26,490 nt of DNA from an uncultured Mycolicibacterium sp. (GTDB taxonomy: Bacteria > Actinomycetota > Actinomycetes > Mycobacteriales > Mycobacteriaceae): positions 1 to 26,490 of the forward strand of contig NZ_CALDGS010000005.1 of NCBI RefSeq assembly GCF_937941905.1, written 5' to 3'. A model generated the notes under the pieces. The model saw only the letters and a program-made list of their open reading frames with translations. It ran no database searches and was not told the DNA's origin. The translations under genes and the position numbers were made by a program. Below, in pieces: positions 13,907 to 25,692 of this stretch (its first letter is position 1; every line of letters begins with the position of its first letter).

Positions 13907-14910
13907 GGCGAGCCGAAGTGGGCCAGCAGGAGCTCGGCCGGCCAGGTGTTGACGATCCGTTCCGCCGGCACCCCGTGGTCCAGGGCCCGCTGCGCCCCGT
14001 AACCGAGGAACTCCAGCTGCCCGGGCGCGTGGGCGTCGGTGGAGACGGCGAACCGACAGCCCAGGTCCATCGCCAGCCGGATGAGCCGGCCCGGCGGGTC
14101 GCGCCGCTCGGGCCGGGAGTTGATCTCCACCGCGGTGCCGTGCTCGGCACAGGCGGCGAACACCGCCTCGGCGTCGAACACCGACTCCGGCCGCAGCCCG
14201 CGCCCACCGGCCACCAGCCGGCCGGTGCAGTGGCCGAGCACGTCGACGTTGGGGTCCGACACCGCCCGCACCATGCGGCGGGTCATCGCCGCGGCGTCCA
14301 TCCGCAGTTTGGAGTGCACGCTGGCCACCACCACGTCCAGCCGCGCCAGCAGCTCGGGATCCTGGTCGAGGCCGCCGTCGTCGAGGATGTCGACCTCGAT
14401 CCCGGTCAGCACGCGCAGCGGGGCCACCCGCTCCCGCAGCTCGTCGATGACGTCGAGCTGGCGGCGCAGCCGGTCCGCCGAGAGCCCGTGCGCGATCCGC
14501 AGCCGCGGCGAGTGGTCGGTCACCGCGCAGTACTCGTGGCCGAGCTCGCGGGCGGCCAGCAGCATCTCCTCGATCGGGGCCGAACCGTCGGACCAGTCGG
14601 TGTGCACGTGCAGATCGCCGCGCAGCGCCGCGCGCAGTTCGCCGCCGCCGAGGTCGCCGGCCGTCGCCCGCAGCTCGACGAGCACATCGGGCTCCCGCCC
14701 GGCCCAGGCCTCGACGATCACCCGGGCGGTCTTGGGCCCGATCCCGGGGATGGACTGCCAGCTGCCGGCCCGGCCGTGGCGTTCGAGCTGCTCGGGCGGC
14801 ATCGCCGCGAGGATGTCGGCGGCGCGGCGATAGGCCATCACTCGGCGTGGATCCTCGCGCGCCCGGTCCTTGTAGTAGGCGACCTGACGCAGGGCGGTGA
14901 CCGGGTCCAT
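13900..14910 (-). CDS. PHP-domain protein with helix-hairpin-helix (Rv3856c-like)
   Basis: The product is 336 aa and matches the recalled Rv3856c N-terminus (MDPVTALRQ) in the same genomic place. Residues 1-90 are helical with a helix-hairpin-helix DNA-binding motif (PGIGPKTA, 55-62). The PHP phosphoesterase domain follows with all metal-binding motifs: H101-x-H103, TDHS (H133), E172 in GIEVDIL, H199 in SVHSK, H227 in GHCTG and D292-x-H294. The layout equals the C-terminal half of bacterial DNA polymerase X (HhH plus PHP) without the polymerase domain, suggesting a 3'-5' exonuclease or phosphatase acting on DNA ends. ATG 14910 is chosen by homology; GGAGG lies only 1 nt before it, and a TTG at 14937 is the alternative. 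Confidence 0.88.
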   Translation of the reverse strand: MDPVTALRQVAYYKDRAREDPRRVMAYRRAADILAAMPPEQLERHGRAGSWQSIPGIGPKTARVIVEAWAGREPDVLVELRATAGDLGGGELRAALRGDLHVHTDWSDGSAPIEEMLLAARELGHEYCAVTDHSPRLRIAHGLSADRLRRQLDVIDELRERVAPLRVLTGIEVDILDDGGLDQDPELLARLDVVVASVHSKLRMDAAAMTRRMVRAVSDPNVDVLGHCTGRLVAGGRGLRPESVFDAEAVFAACAEHGTAVEINSRPERRDPPGRLIRLAMDLGCRFAVSTDAHAPGQLEFLGYGAQRALDHGVPAERIVNTWPAELLLAHFGSPT

Positions 14911-14979
14911 GCCTCCAGTGTGAGTTGCACCGCACAACGCCGCGGCGATTTGCCCGGGCCTCGGCCCCGCCCCTACCTT

Positions 14980-15001
14980 GGATTGAGGTTTTCTTCAATC
15001 C
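14980..15001. promoter_or_regulatory. Candidate ArsR operator
   Basis: GGATTGA (14980-14986) and TCAATCC (14995-15001) form a perfect 7-bp inverted repeat with an 8-nt spacer. It lies 25 nt before the arsR start and overlaps or follows a possible -10, TACCTT (14974-14979). ArsR/SmtB repressors typically bind such interrupted palindromes in their own promoters. Confidence 0.55.
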
Positions 15002-15014
15002 GTCAACCCACTCG

Positions 15015-15020
15015 TTAGGT
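15015..15020 (+). promoter_or_regulatory. Possible arsR -10 element
   Basis: TTAGGT ends 6 nt before GTG 15027, consistent with a leaderless start, but matches TANNNT imperfectly. The alternative TACCTT (14974-14979) would give a ~40-nt leader without a clear RBS. Confidence 0.35.
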
Positions 15021-15026
15021 CGACTT

Positions 15027-15404
15027 GTGCCGAATTCGTTCCTGGGCAGCCCCGAGCAGCCGCTCTACGAGATCAAGGCGAACCTGTTCAAGGCGCTCGC
15101 CCACCCCGCCCGCATCCGGGTGCTGGAGATTCTGTCGGCCAACGGCCGGCCCACCCCGGTCAGCGAGATCCTCGCCGACACCGCCATCGAACCGACCCTG
15201 CTGTCCCAGCATCTCGCGGTGCTGAGACGCCACCAGGTGGTCAGCGCCCAGCGCACCGGCAACGCGGTGTTCTACGAACTGGCCCACCCGAAGATCTCGG
15301 AACTGCTGGTCATCGCGCGCACCTTTCTGGCCGACACCCTCGGCGCCCAGAGCGACCACCTCGAGACACTGAAAAACCTTCCCCCGATTGGAGTTTCGCA
15401 GTGA
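15027..15404 (+). CDS. ArsR/SmtB-family regulator, cysteine-free
   Basis: The product is 125 aa. ALAHPARIRVLEIL is the classic ArsR helix, followed by the helix-turn-helix (PVSEILADTAIEPTLLSQHL) and the wing (VVSAQRTGNAVFYELAHPKI). There is no cysteine in the whole protein, so thiol-based arsenic, cadmium or sulfide sensing is ruled out; the C-terminal helix has D and H residues (SDHLETL) that might bind a metal as in SmtB alpha-5 sites, or the ligand may be something else. GTG 15027 is preferred over more distal starts because the family begins shortly before LYEIKANLFKALAHP. It overlaps the SulP gene by GTGA, so both are made together, and the regulator most likely controls that transporter in response to its solute or a linked metal. 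Confidence 0.87.
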   Translation: MPNSFLGSPEQPLYEIKANLFKALAHPARIRVLEILSANGRPTPVSEILADTAIEPTLLSQHLAVLRRHQVVSAQRTGNAVFYELAHPKISELLVIARTFLADTLGAQSDHLETLKNLPPIGVSQ

Positions 15405-17047
15405 TCGCGAAGGCCGCGAACAATCTCGCGCGGCTGCTGCCGAATCGCAGCGACTACGCCGAACTGCCGCGCAGCTGGCGCCGTGACATCCTGGCCGGCG
15501 TCACCGTCGGCGTGGTGGCACTGCCGCTGGCGCTGGCGTTCGGCATCTCCTCGGGGGTCGGGGCCGCCGCCGGGCTGATCACCGCGGTGGTGGCCGGGCT
15601 GGTGGCGGCGGTGTTCGGCGGCTCGCACGTGCAGGTCTCCGGCCCCACCGGGGCGATGGCGGTGGTGCTGGCCCCGATCGTGGCCGAGCACGGCCTGGGC
15701 AGCATCGCCCTGGTCACCGTGCTGGCCGGGCTGATCGTGCTGGCGGCCGGGGTGACCGGCCTGGGCCGGGCGGTGACGTTCATCCCGTGGCCGGTGATCG
15801 AGGGCTTCACCCTCGGCATCGCCGCGATCATCTTCCTGCAGCAGGTGCCGGCCGCGTTCGCCGGCGAGGCGCCGGCCGGCCAGCGCACCCTGGTCGCGGC
15901 CTGGACCGTGGTCGCCCACGCCGACTGGGCGGCCGCCGCGCGCAGCCTGACGGTGGTGGGCATCGTCGCCGCGCTCATGCTCATCCTGCCGCGCCTGCAC
16001 CGCAGCATCCCCGAGTCACTGACCGCCGTCATCGTCGCGACCGTGGTGGTGGCGCTGTGCGGGCTGAACGTCGCCACCATCGGCGAACTGCCGTCGCACC
16101 TGCCCGCCCCGGTGCTGCCGCACGCCGACCTCGGCGCGCTGCGCGGGCTGCTCGGCGCGGCGCTGGCGATCGCCGCGCTGGCGGCCATCGAGTCGCTGCT
16201 GTCGGCGCGGGTGGCGGCCACCATGTCGCCCACCGGCCCGTACCACCCGGACCGCGAGCTGGTCGGCCAGGGCATGGCGTCGGTGGCCTCGGGGCTGTTC
16301 GGCGGCATGCCGGCCACCGGTGCGATCGCCCGCACCGCGGTCAACGTGCGCTCCGGCGCCCGTACCCGGCTGGCCGCGATCACCCACTCGCTGCTGCTGC
16401 TCGGCGTGGTCTACCTGGCCGCCGGGCCGGTGTCGACCATCCCGCTCGCCGCGCTGTCCGGGGTGCTGATGGTCACCTCGTTCCGGATGATCTCGGCCCA
16501 CACGGTGCGCAAGATCCTGCGCTCGACCCGCTCGGACGCGCTGACGTTCGTGCTCACCGCCGTGATCACGGTGTGCTTCGACCTCATCGAGGCGGTGCAG
16601 ATCGGCGTGCTGGTGGCGGCGTTCTTCGCGCTGCGCAATGTGGCGCGCCGGGCCAGCGTGGTGCGCGAGGAACTGCCCGGCCCGGCCCGGCCCGGTGACG
16701 AGCAGATCGCCCTGCTGCGGCTGGACGGGGCGATGTTCTTCGGTGCGGCCGAACGGATCTCGTCGGCGATCACCGAGGCCGACGCCCCGCAGGTGCGGGT
16801 GGTGATCATCCGGATGTCACAGCTCGGGTTCCTCGACGCCACCGGCGCCCACACGCTCGCCCAGATCGCCACCGACCTGGAGAAGCGCGGCATCACCGTG
16901 ATCATCAAGGGGGTGCGCGACGAGCACGCCGCCTTGCTGTCCAACGTCGGGGTGTTCGACTCGCTGCGCCACGAGAACCACCTGGTGGACACGCTCGAGG
17001 AGGCGATCGAGCACGCCCGCCAGCACGTGGCGCTGCAGCCGCACTGA
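15401..17047 (+). CDS. SulP-family anion transporter with STAS domain
   Basis: The product is 548 aa, the usual SulP length. The N-terminal RSWRRDILAGVTVGVVALPL and the segment FGGSHVQVSGPTGAMAVVL are SulP signatures (helices 1 and 3 that form the anion site). About 12-14 membrane helices run to residue ~415. The C-terminal STAS domain (about 425-535) carries FLDATGAH, the position of the regulatory Ser/Thr in STAS proteins. SulP proteins move sulfate, bicarbonate or other anions, often with Na+ or H+. The substrate is not readable here; no carbonic anhydrase or sulfate-assimilation gene is adjacent. Translational coupling to a cysteine-free ArsR is the only context clue. Confidence 0.92.
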   Translation: MIAKAANNLARLLPNRSDYAELPRSWRRDILAGVTVGVVALPLALAFGISSGVGAAAGLITAVVAGLVAAVFGGSHVQVSGPTGAMAVVLAPIVAEHGLGSIALVTVLAGLIVLAAGVTGLGRAVTFIPWPVIEGFTLGIAAIIFLQQVPAAFAGEAPAGQRTLVAAWTVVAHADWAAAARSLTVVGIVAALMLILPRLHRSIPESLTAVIVATVVVALCGLNVATIGELPSHLPAPVLPHADLGALRGLLGAALAIAALAAIESLLSARVAATMSPTGPYHPDRELVGQGMASVASGLFGGMPATGAIARTAVNVRSGARTRLAAITHSLLLLGVVYLAAGPVSTIPLAALSGVLMVTSFRMISAHTVRKILRSTRSDALTFVLTAVITVCFDLIEAVQIGVLVAAFFALRNVARRASVVREELPGPARPGDEQIALLRLDGAMFFGAAERISSAITEADAPQVRVVIIRMSQLGFLDATGAHTLAQIATDLEKRGITVIIKGVRDEHAALLSNVGVFDSLRHENHLVDTLEEAIEHARQHVALQPH

Positions 17048-17086
17048 GCCGGGAATCACCGCCCCGCCGGCGCGGTTGTGCCTGGC

Positions 17087-17938
17087 ATGCGTTTCGCCTT
17101 CAAGACCTCACCGCAGGAGACCACCTGGCCGGACATGCTGGCGGTCTGGCAGGCCGCCGACGGCATCGACGTGTTCGAGTCGGGCTGGACGTTCGACCAC
17201 TTCTACCCGATCTTCTCCGACTCCGCCGGCCCCTGCCTGGAGGGCTGGACCACGTTGACCGCGCTGGCGCAGGCCACCACCCGGCTGCGGGTCGGTGTGC
17301 TGGTGACCGGCATCCACTACCGGCATCCGGCGGTGCTGGCGAACATGGCCGCCGCGCTGGACATCATCTCCGGCGGGCGGCTCGAGCTGGGCGTCGGCGC
17401 GGGCTGGAACGAGGAGGAGTCCAACGCCTACGGCATCGAGCTCGGCAGCGTCAAGGAACGGCTGGACCGGTTCGAGGAGGCCTGCCAGGTGCTGATCGGC
17501 CTGCTCAGCCAGGAGACGACGACCTTCCACGGCCGCTACTACCGGCTCACCGAGGCGCGCAACGAGCCGAAGGGCCCGCAGCGGCCGCACCCGCCGATCT
17601 GCATCGGCGGCAACGGTGAGAAGCGCACGCTGCGGATCACCGCCCGCTACGCCCAGCACTGGAACTACCTGGGCGGACCGCCGGAGGAGTTCGCCCGCAA
17701 GCGCGACGTGCTGGCGGCGCACTGCGCGGAGCTGGGCCGGGATCCGAACGAGATCACGCTGTCGGCGCACGTACGGCTCGGCACCGACCTGGACTACGCG
17801 AGGGTCGTCGACGAGGCGGCCGCGCTCGGCGCCGAGGGGCTGGACCTGGCGATCGTGTACCTGCCGCCGCCGCACACCCCGGCCGTGCTCGAGCCGCTGG
17901 CCGAGGCGATCCGCGACTCCGGCCTGCTGTCCGGTTAG
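17087..17938 (+). CDS. LLM-class F420-dependent oxidoreductase
   Basis: The product is 283 aa, a single luciferase-like (beta/alpha)8 domain. The ESGWTFDHFYPI segment, TTRLRVGVLVTGIHYRHPAV and the SGGRLELGVGAGWNEEE signature are those of mycobacterial F420-dependent luciferase-like enzymes (TIGR03560-like). The PPICIGGNGEKRTLRI segment near residue 170-185 forms the phosphate-side loop of the cofactor site. These proteins use reduced F420 for hydride transfer to varied substrates; the substrate here is unknown. ATG 17087 is chosen because the family begins MRFxFKTSP; GTG 17078 would add three residues. No RBS is seen, and the gene starts 39 bp after the SulP stop, so cotranscription is possible. 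Confidence 0.9.
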   Translation: MRFAFKTSPQETTWPDMLAVWQAADGIDVFESGWTFDHFYPIFSDSAGPCLEGWTTLTALAQATTRLRVGVLVTGIHYRHPAVLANMAAALDIISGGRLELGVGAGWNEEESNAYGIELGSVKERLDRFEEACQVLIGLLSQETTTFHGRYYRLTEARNEPKGPQRPHPPICIGGNGEKRTLRITARYAQHWNYLGGPPEEFARKRDVLAAHCAELGRDPNEITLSAHVRLGTDLDYARVVDEAAALGAEGLDLAIVYLPPPHTPAVLEPLAEAIRDSGLLSG

Positions 17939-17977
17939 CCCCCGGCAAAACCGCCGGCGGCCGGGCGGGGTCCGGCG

Positions 17978-18115
17978 TCAGTAGCCGTAGCGAAGTAGCT
18001 CGTCGGCGGTGATGAGGCGTTCGTTTTTCGCCGGGAACTCGCGGCTCTTGATCGGATGTCGGAGCAACCAGGCGATTCGGCCCCATCGGGTCCGGGTGAG
18101 CGGGTTGCGGAACAC
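17978..18115 (-). CDS. Small basic protein at the Rv3857c position
   Basis: A 45-aa frame from GTG 18115 with AGGAG 5 nt upstream. It is rich in Arg (FRNPLTRTRWGRIAWLLRHP) and ends with KNERLITADELLRYGY, which looks like real protein rather than GC-rich shadow coding. Longer starts on the same frame reach 18190. In M. tuberculosis a small gene, Rv3857c, lies in the same orientation between Rv3856c and gltD, so this may be its counterpart; I cannot confirm sequence similarity. There is no clear membrane segment. Function unknown. Confidence 0.45.
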   Translation of the reverse strand: MFRNPLTRTRWGRIAWLLRHPIKSREFPAKNERLITADELLRYGY

Positions 18116-18228
18116 GAGCACTCCTGCGATCGGCGAATTGCTGGTCCGGCGGGCCCGGGCCGTACCCGGGCCACCGTTGCCATTACACACCCATCGGCGG
18201 GCAAACGGTTCCTGACGCGCCGACTTTC

Positions 18229-18293
18229 CCCGCGAGCAGACGCAGAACCCCCTGGTTCAACGTGAAACAGGGGGTTCTGCGTCTGCTCGCGGG
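18229..18293 (-). terminator. Giant perfect hairpin after gltD
   Basis: Arms 18229-18254 and 18268-18293 are perfectly complementary over 26 bp; the 13-nt loop (18255-18267) contains a further TTCA/TGAA pairing after one mismatch. It starts 11 nt after the gltD stop, so it most likely terminates gltBD. No U-tract follows. The arm (starting CCCGCGAGCAGACGCA) is unrelated to the AACGTGAGCC family. Confidence 0.85.
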
Positions 18294-18304
18294 AGGACCG
18301 GGGG

Positions 18305-19763
18305 CTACCGCAGCGGAGCGGCGGTGGGCTTGATCGGCGCCGGCAGCGCCGTGCGGCCCATCAGGTACCGGTCCACCCCGGCGGCCGCCGAGCGGCCCTC
18401 GGCGATCGCCCACACGATCAGCGACTGCCCGCGGCCCATGTCGCCGGCCACGAACACCCCCGGCACCGAGGTCTGGAAGTCGTCGTCGCGGGCCACGTTG
18501 CCGCGGTCGGTGAACTCCACGCCGAGGTCGCTCAGCAGCGCCGAGCGCTCCGGCCCGACGAAGCCCATGGCCAGCAGCACCAGATCGGCTTCGAGTTCGA
18601 AGTCGGTGCCCTCCACCTTCTCGAACTTCCCGTCGACCATCCGCACCTCGTGGGCGCGCAGCCCGACCACACGGCCGTCGCGGCCGATGAACTGCTCGGT
18701 GTTGACCGAGTAGACCCGCTCGCCGCCCTCCTCGTGGGCCGAGGTGACCCGGTACATCAGCGGGTAGGTCGGCCACGGGGTGGACGGGGCCCGGGTCTCC
18801 GGCGGCCGCGGCATGATCTCGAACTGGTGCACGCTGACCGCGCCCTGCCGCAGCGCGGTGCCGAGGCAGTCCGCACCGGTGTCACCGCCGCCGATGATGA
18901 CGACCCGCTTGCCCTTGGCGGTGATGGGCGGCTGACCGTCCGCGTCGGCGATCGGGTCGCCGAGCTGCACCCGGTTGGCCAGCGGCAGGTACTCCATGGC
19001 CTGGTGGATGCCGTCGAGCTCGCGGCCGGGGATGGGCAGGTCACGCCAGGCGGTGGCCCCGCCGGCCAGCACGATCGCGTCGAACTCGGCGCGCAGCTGC
19101 GCGGCGGTGACGTCCACCCCGACGTTGACGCCGGCCCGGAACTCGGTGCCCTCGGCCTCCATCTGGGCCAGCCGCCGGTCGATGTGGCGCTTCTCCATCT
19201 TGAACTCGGGGATGCCGTAGCGCAGCAGGCCGCCGATGCGGTCGGCGCGCTCGAACACCACCACCGTGTGCCCGGCCCGGGTGAGCTGCTGGGCGGCGGC
19301 CAGCCCGGCCGGCCCGGAGCCGACCACGGCGACCTTCTTGCCGGTGAGCCTGCTCGGCGGCTTGGGCACCACCCAGCCCTCGTCGAAGGCCTTGTCGATG
19401 ATCTCGACCTCGACCTGCTTGATGGTCACCGGATCCTGGTTGATGCCCAGCACGCAGGCCGCCTCGCACGGGGCCGGGCACAGCCGCCCGGTGAACTCCG
19501 GGAAGTTGTTGGTGGCGTGCAGCCGCTCGATCGCGTCGCGCCACCGGTCCCGGTACACCAGGTCGTTCCACTCCGGGATCAGGTTGCCCAGCGGACAACC
19601 GTTGTGGCAGAACGGGATCCCGCAGTCCATGCAGCGCGAGGCCTGGCGCTGCAGCACCTCGTTGGAGAACTCCTCGTAGACCTCTTTCCAGTCGCGCAGC
19701 CGCAGCGGCACCGGGCGCCGGGCCGGCAGCTCGCGAGTGGTGTGCTTGAGGAAACCGCGCGGA

Positions 19764-19771
<8 letters not shown>
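18305..19771 (-). CDS. gltD: Glutamate synthase small subunit
   Basis: The product is 488 aa, equal to M. tuberculosis GltD. N-terminal Fe-S ligands are C47, C50, C55 and C59, with C98, C102 and C106 forming the second set. The FAD motif GSGPAG follows at about residue 150, and the NADPH motif GGGDTG at about 295. The FVAGDMGRGQSLIVWAIAEG segment near the C-terminus completes the FAD site. GltD feeds electrons from NADPH through FAD and Fe-S clusters to GltB, for glutamate formation from glutamine and 2-oxoglutarate. The start is GTG 19771, overlapping the gltB stop by 8 bp, so the subunits are translationally coupled. A strong hairpin follows. Confidence 0.97.
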
Positions 19772-24416
<4,645 letters not shown>

Positions 24417-24563
24417 CAATCCCCACCTGACCTTTGCTGTCGCGATGCTGCATGGCCGGCCGCGGCGCGGCCCGAACGGCGGCGCCGGCCGACTGGGCGA
24501 GAGAGGGCCTCCGTGCAGCGTTGAACGGCGGGATGAATCCGACTCGCCACGAGTAGTGCGAAC

Positions 24564-24594
24564 ACGATATGTCAGACACCACCCGAAATGCCAA
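24564..24594 (-). promoter_or_regulatory. Candidate gltB promoter
   Basis: Minus-strand TTGGCA (24594-24589) matches five of six bases of the -35 consensus; TATCGT (24569-24564) is a -10 candidate, with a 19-bp spacer that is slightly long. The leader would be about 140 nt. Confidence 0.4.
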
Positions 24595-24610
24595 CTTAGC
24601 CAAGCCTAAG
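24595..24610. repeat. Inverted repeat abutting the gltB -35
   Basis: CTTAGCCAAGCCTAAG has 5-bp arms (CTTAG/CTAAG) around 6 nt. It sits directly upstream of the putative -35. Read on the minus strand it resembles an iron-box (IdeR) half but scores only 13 of 19 against the consensus I recall. Confidence 0.45.
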
Positions 24611-24764
24611 CAGGGGCGTTTGCCCTGGTTGCGGGGCGGATCCCGACCCGCGCGGGACGGATACGAATCTCGTTGTCGGGCCCGGGTTTTCACCCGCCGC
24701 ACCAGGCGCGCGACGGCCGGCCGGCCCGGACAGGTTCCCGGACCGCCGTCGAGTGGTGTTTGCC

Positions 24765-24784
24765 GGCGGGCGAATACGCCCGCC
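24765..24784. repeat. Perfect 8-bp hairpin with AATA loop
   Basis: GGCGGGCG (24765-24772), AATA and CGCCCGCC (24777-24784) form a perfect stem-loop in the intergenic region. No U-tract follows on either strand. Its role is unknown. Confidence 0.6.
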
Positions 24785-24879
24785 CCGAGCAGCACTTGTC
24801 CAGTGTGTCACGTTTTGCTCAAGCCTTAGGAAGAATTTAGAACTTCCGATTCGGGCGGTTCGGCGGCCATGCTTGCCGC

Positions 24880-25692
24880 ATGCCGTACCCACCGCACACC
24901 CCGCTGGGCCGGTTCGGGGTGGACACCCTGCGTGCCGAACCGACCGGGGCCGTCGCCACCATCCCGGCCGGCGGGCTGGTCAACCCGGTCACCGGGACGC
25001 CGACGCTGGCCGTGCTGGCCATGCTCGTCGACCACGCCTGCGGGGTGGTCAACCACCTGCGCCGCGGCCCGGACCGCTGGACGGTGTCGGGCGAGCTGGC
25101 GCTGCAGCTCACCCCGGAGGCGGTCGAGGTCGTCGCCGCCCGCCCCGACGAGCCGGTCCGCGCCACCGCGCGCCCGGTCGGCCCGGCCCGCGACACCGCG
25201 CTGGCCGCCTGCGAACTGACCCACGGCGCCACCGTCATCGGCACCGGATCGGTGTACTCCTGCTTCATCCCCGATCCGGGCGGCCACACCCACACCGGTG
25301 CCGAAGCCGACCGGCCCGCCGCCGCGGTCCCGGATCCGGCCGACCTCACCGCGGTGATGGCGCTGCGCCCGGCCGCCGGCGAGGCCGCGACGGTGCTGTA
25401 CCAGCTGCCCGACCCGGTGCTGAACAACACGCTGGGCATCGTGCACGGCGGTGTCTCGGCGTCGGCGCTGGAACTGGCCGCCTCCGCCGCGCTCAACGCC
25501 GACCGCGGCGACGCGCCGCTGCGCACCGGATCGCTGCAGGTCAACTTCCTGCGCCGGTTCGTGGTCGGCCCCCGCAGCCGTTACGTCGGGACGGTGCTGC
25601 GGGCCGGCCGCGGAACCGGGGTGGCCGAGGCGCGGGCCGTCGACGACGACGGGCGCACCGCGATCGCGGCCCGGCTCACCGCCTACCGCTGA
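24880..25692 (+). CDS. PaaI-like double-hotdog thioesterase
   Basis: The product is 270 aa, made of two hotdog halves. The second (about 150-270) has NNTLGIVHGGVSASALELAA, the HGG loop of PaaI/acyl-CoA thioesterases, and ends with strands LQVNFLRRFV and the RAGRGTGVAEARAVDDDGRTA region. The first half (about 15-145) is degenerate, with GTPTLAVLAMLVDHACGV as its central helix. It is expected to hydrolyse acyl-CoA or aryl-CoA esters in the cytosol. ATG 24880 has no RBS; CATGCT (24868-24873) lies 6 nt upstream and might act as a weak leaderless -10. The 3' end overlaps the convergent LuxR-type gene by 17 bp. Confidence 0.82.
   Translation: MPYPPHTPLGRFGVDTLRAEPTGAVATIPAGGLVNPVTGTPTLAVLAMLVDHACGVVNHLRRGPDRWTVSGELALQLTPEAVEVVAARPDEPVRATARPVGPARDTALAACELTHGATVIGTGSVYSCFIPDPGGHTHTGAEADRPAAAVPDPADLTAVMALRPAAGEAATVLYQLPDPVLNNTLGIVHGGVSASALELAASAALNADRGDAPLRTGSLQVNFLRRFVVGPRSRYVGTVLRAGRGTGVAEARAVDDDGRTAIAARLTAYR

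Larger units (their letters stand above)
24420..24879. other. Divergent intergenic region gltB / thioesterase
   Basis: This 460-bp stretch holds no convincing gene. It contains the likely gltB promoter (24564-24594), an inverted repeat just upstream of it, a long gltB leader with a 14-codon minus-strand frame (24409-24453) whose stop overlaps the gltB start, several GC hairpins including the one at 24765-24784, and, near the right end, an AT-rich patch with GGAAG (24829-24833) mirrored by CTTCC (24843-24847). Confidence 0.6.

Noticed and set aside
24592..24610. IdeR iron box upstream of gltB
   Set aside because: Only 13 of 19 positions fit the consensus as I recall it, lower than accepted sites, and gltBD is not a known iron-regulated operon, although it carries Fe-S clusters.
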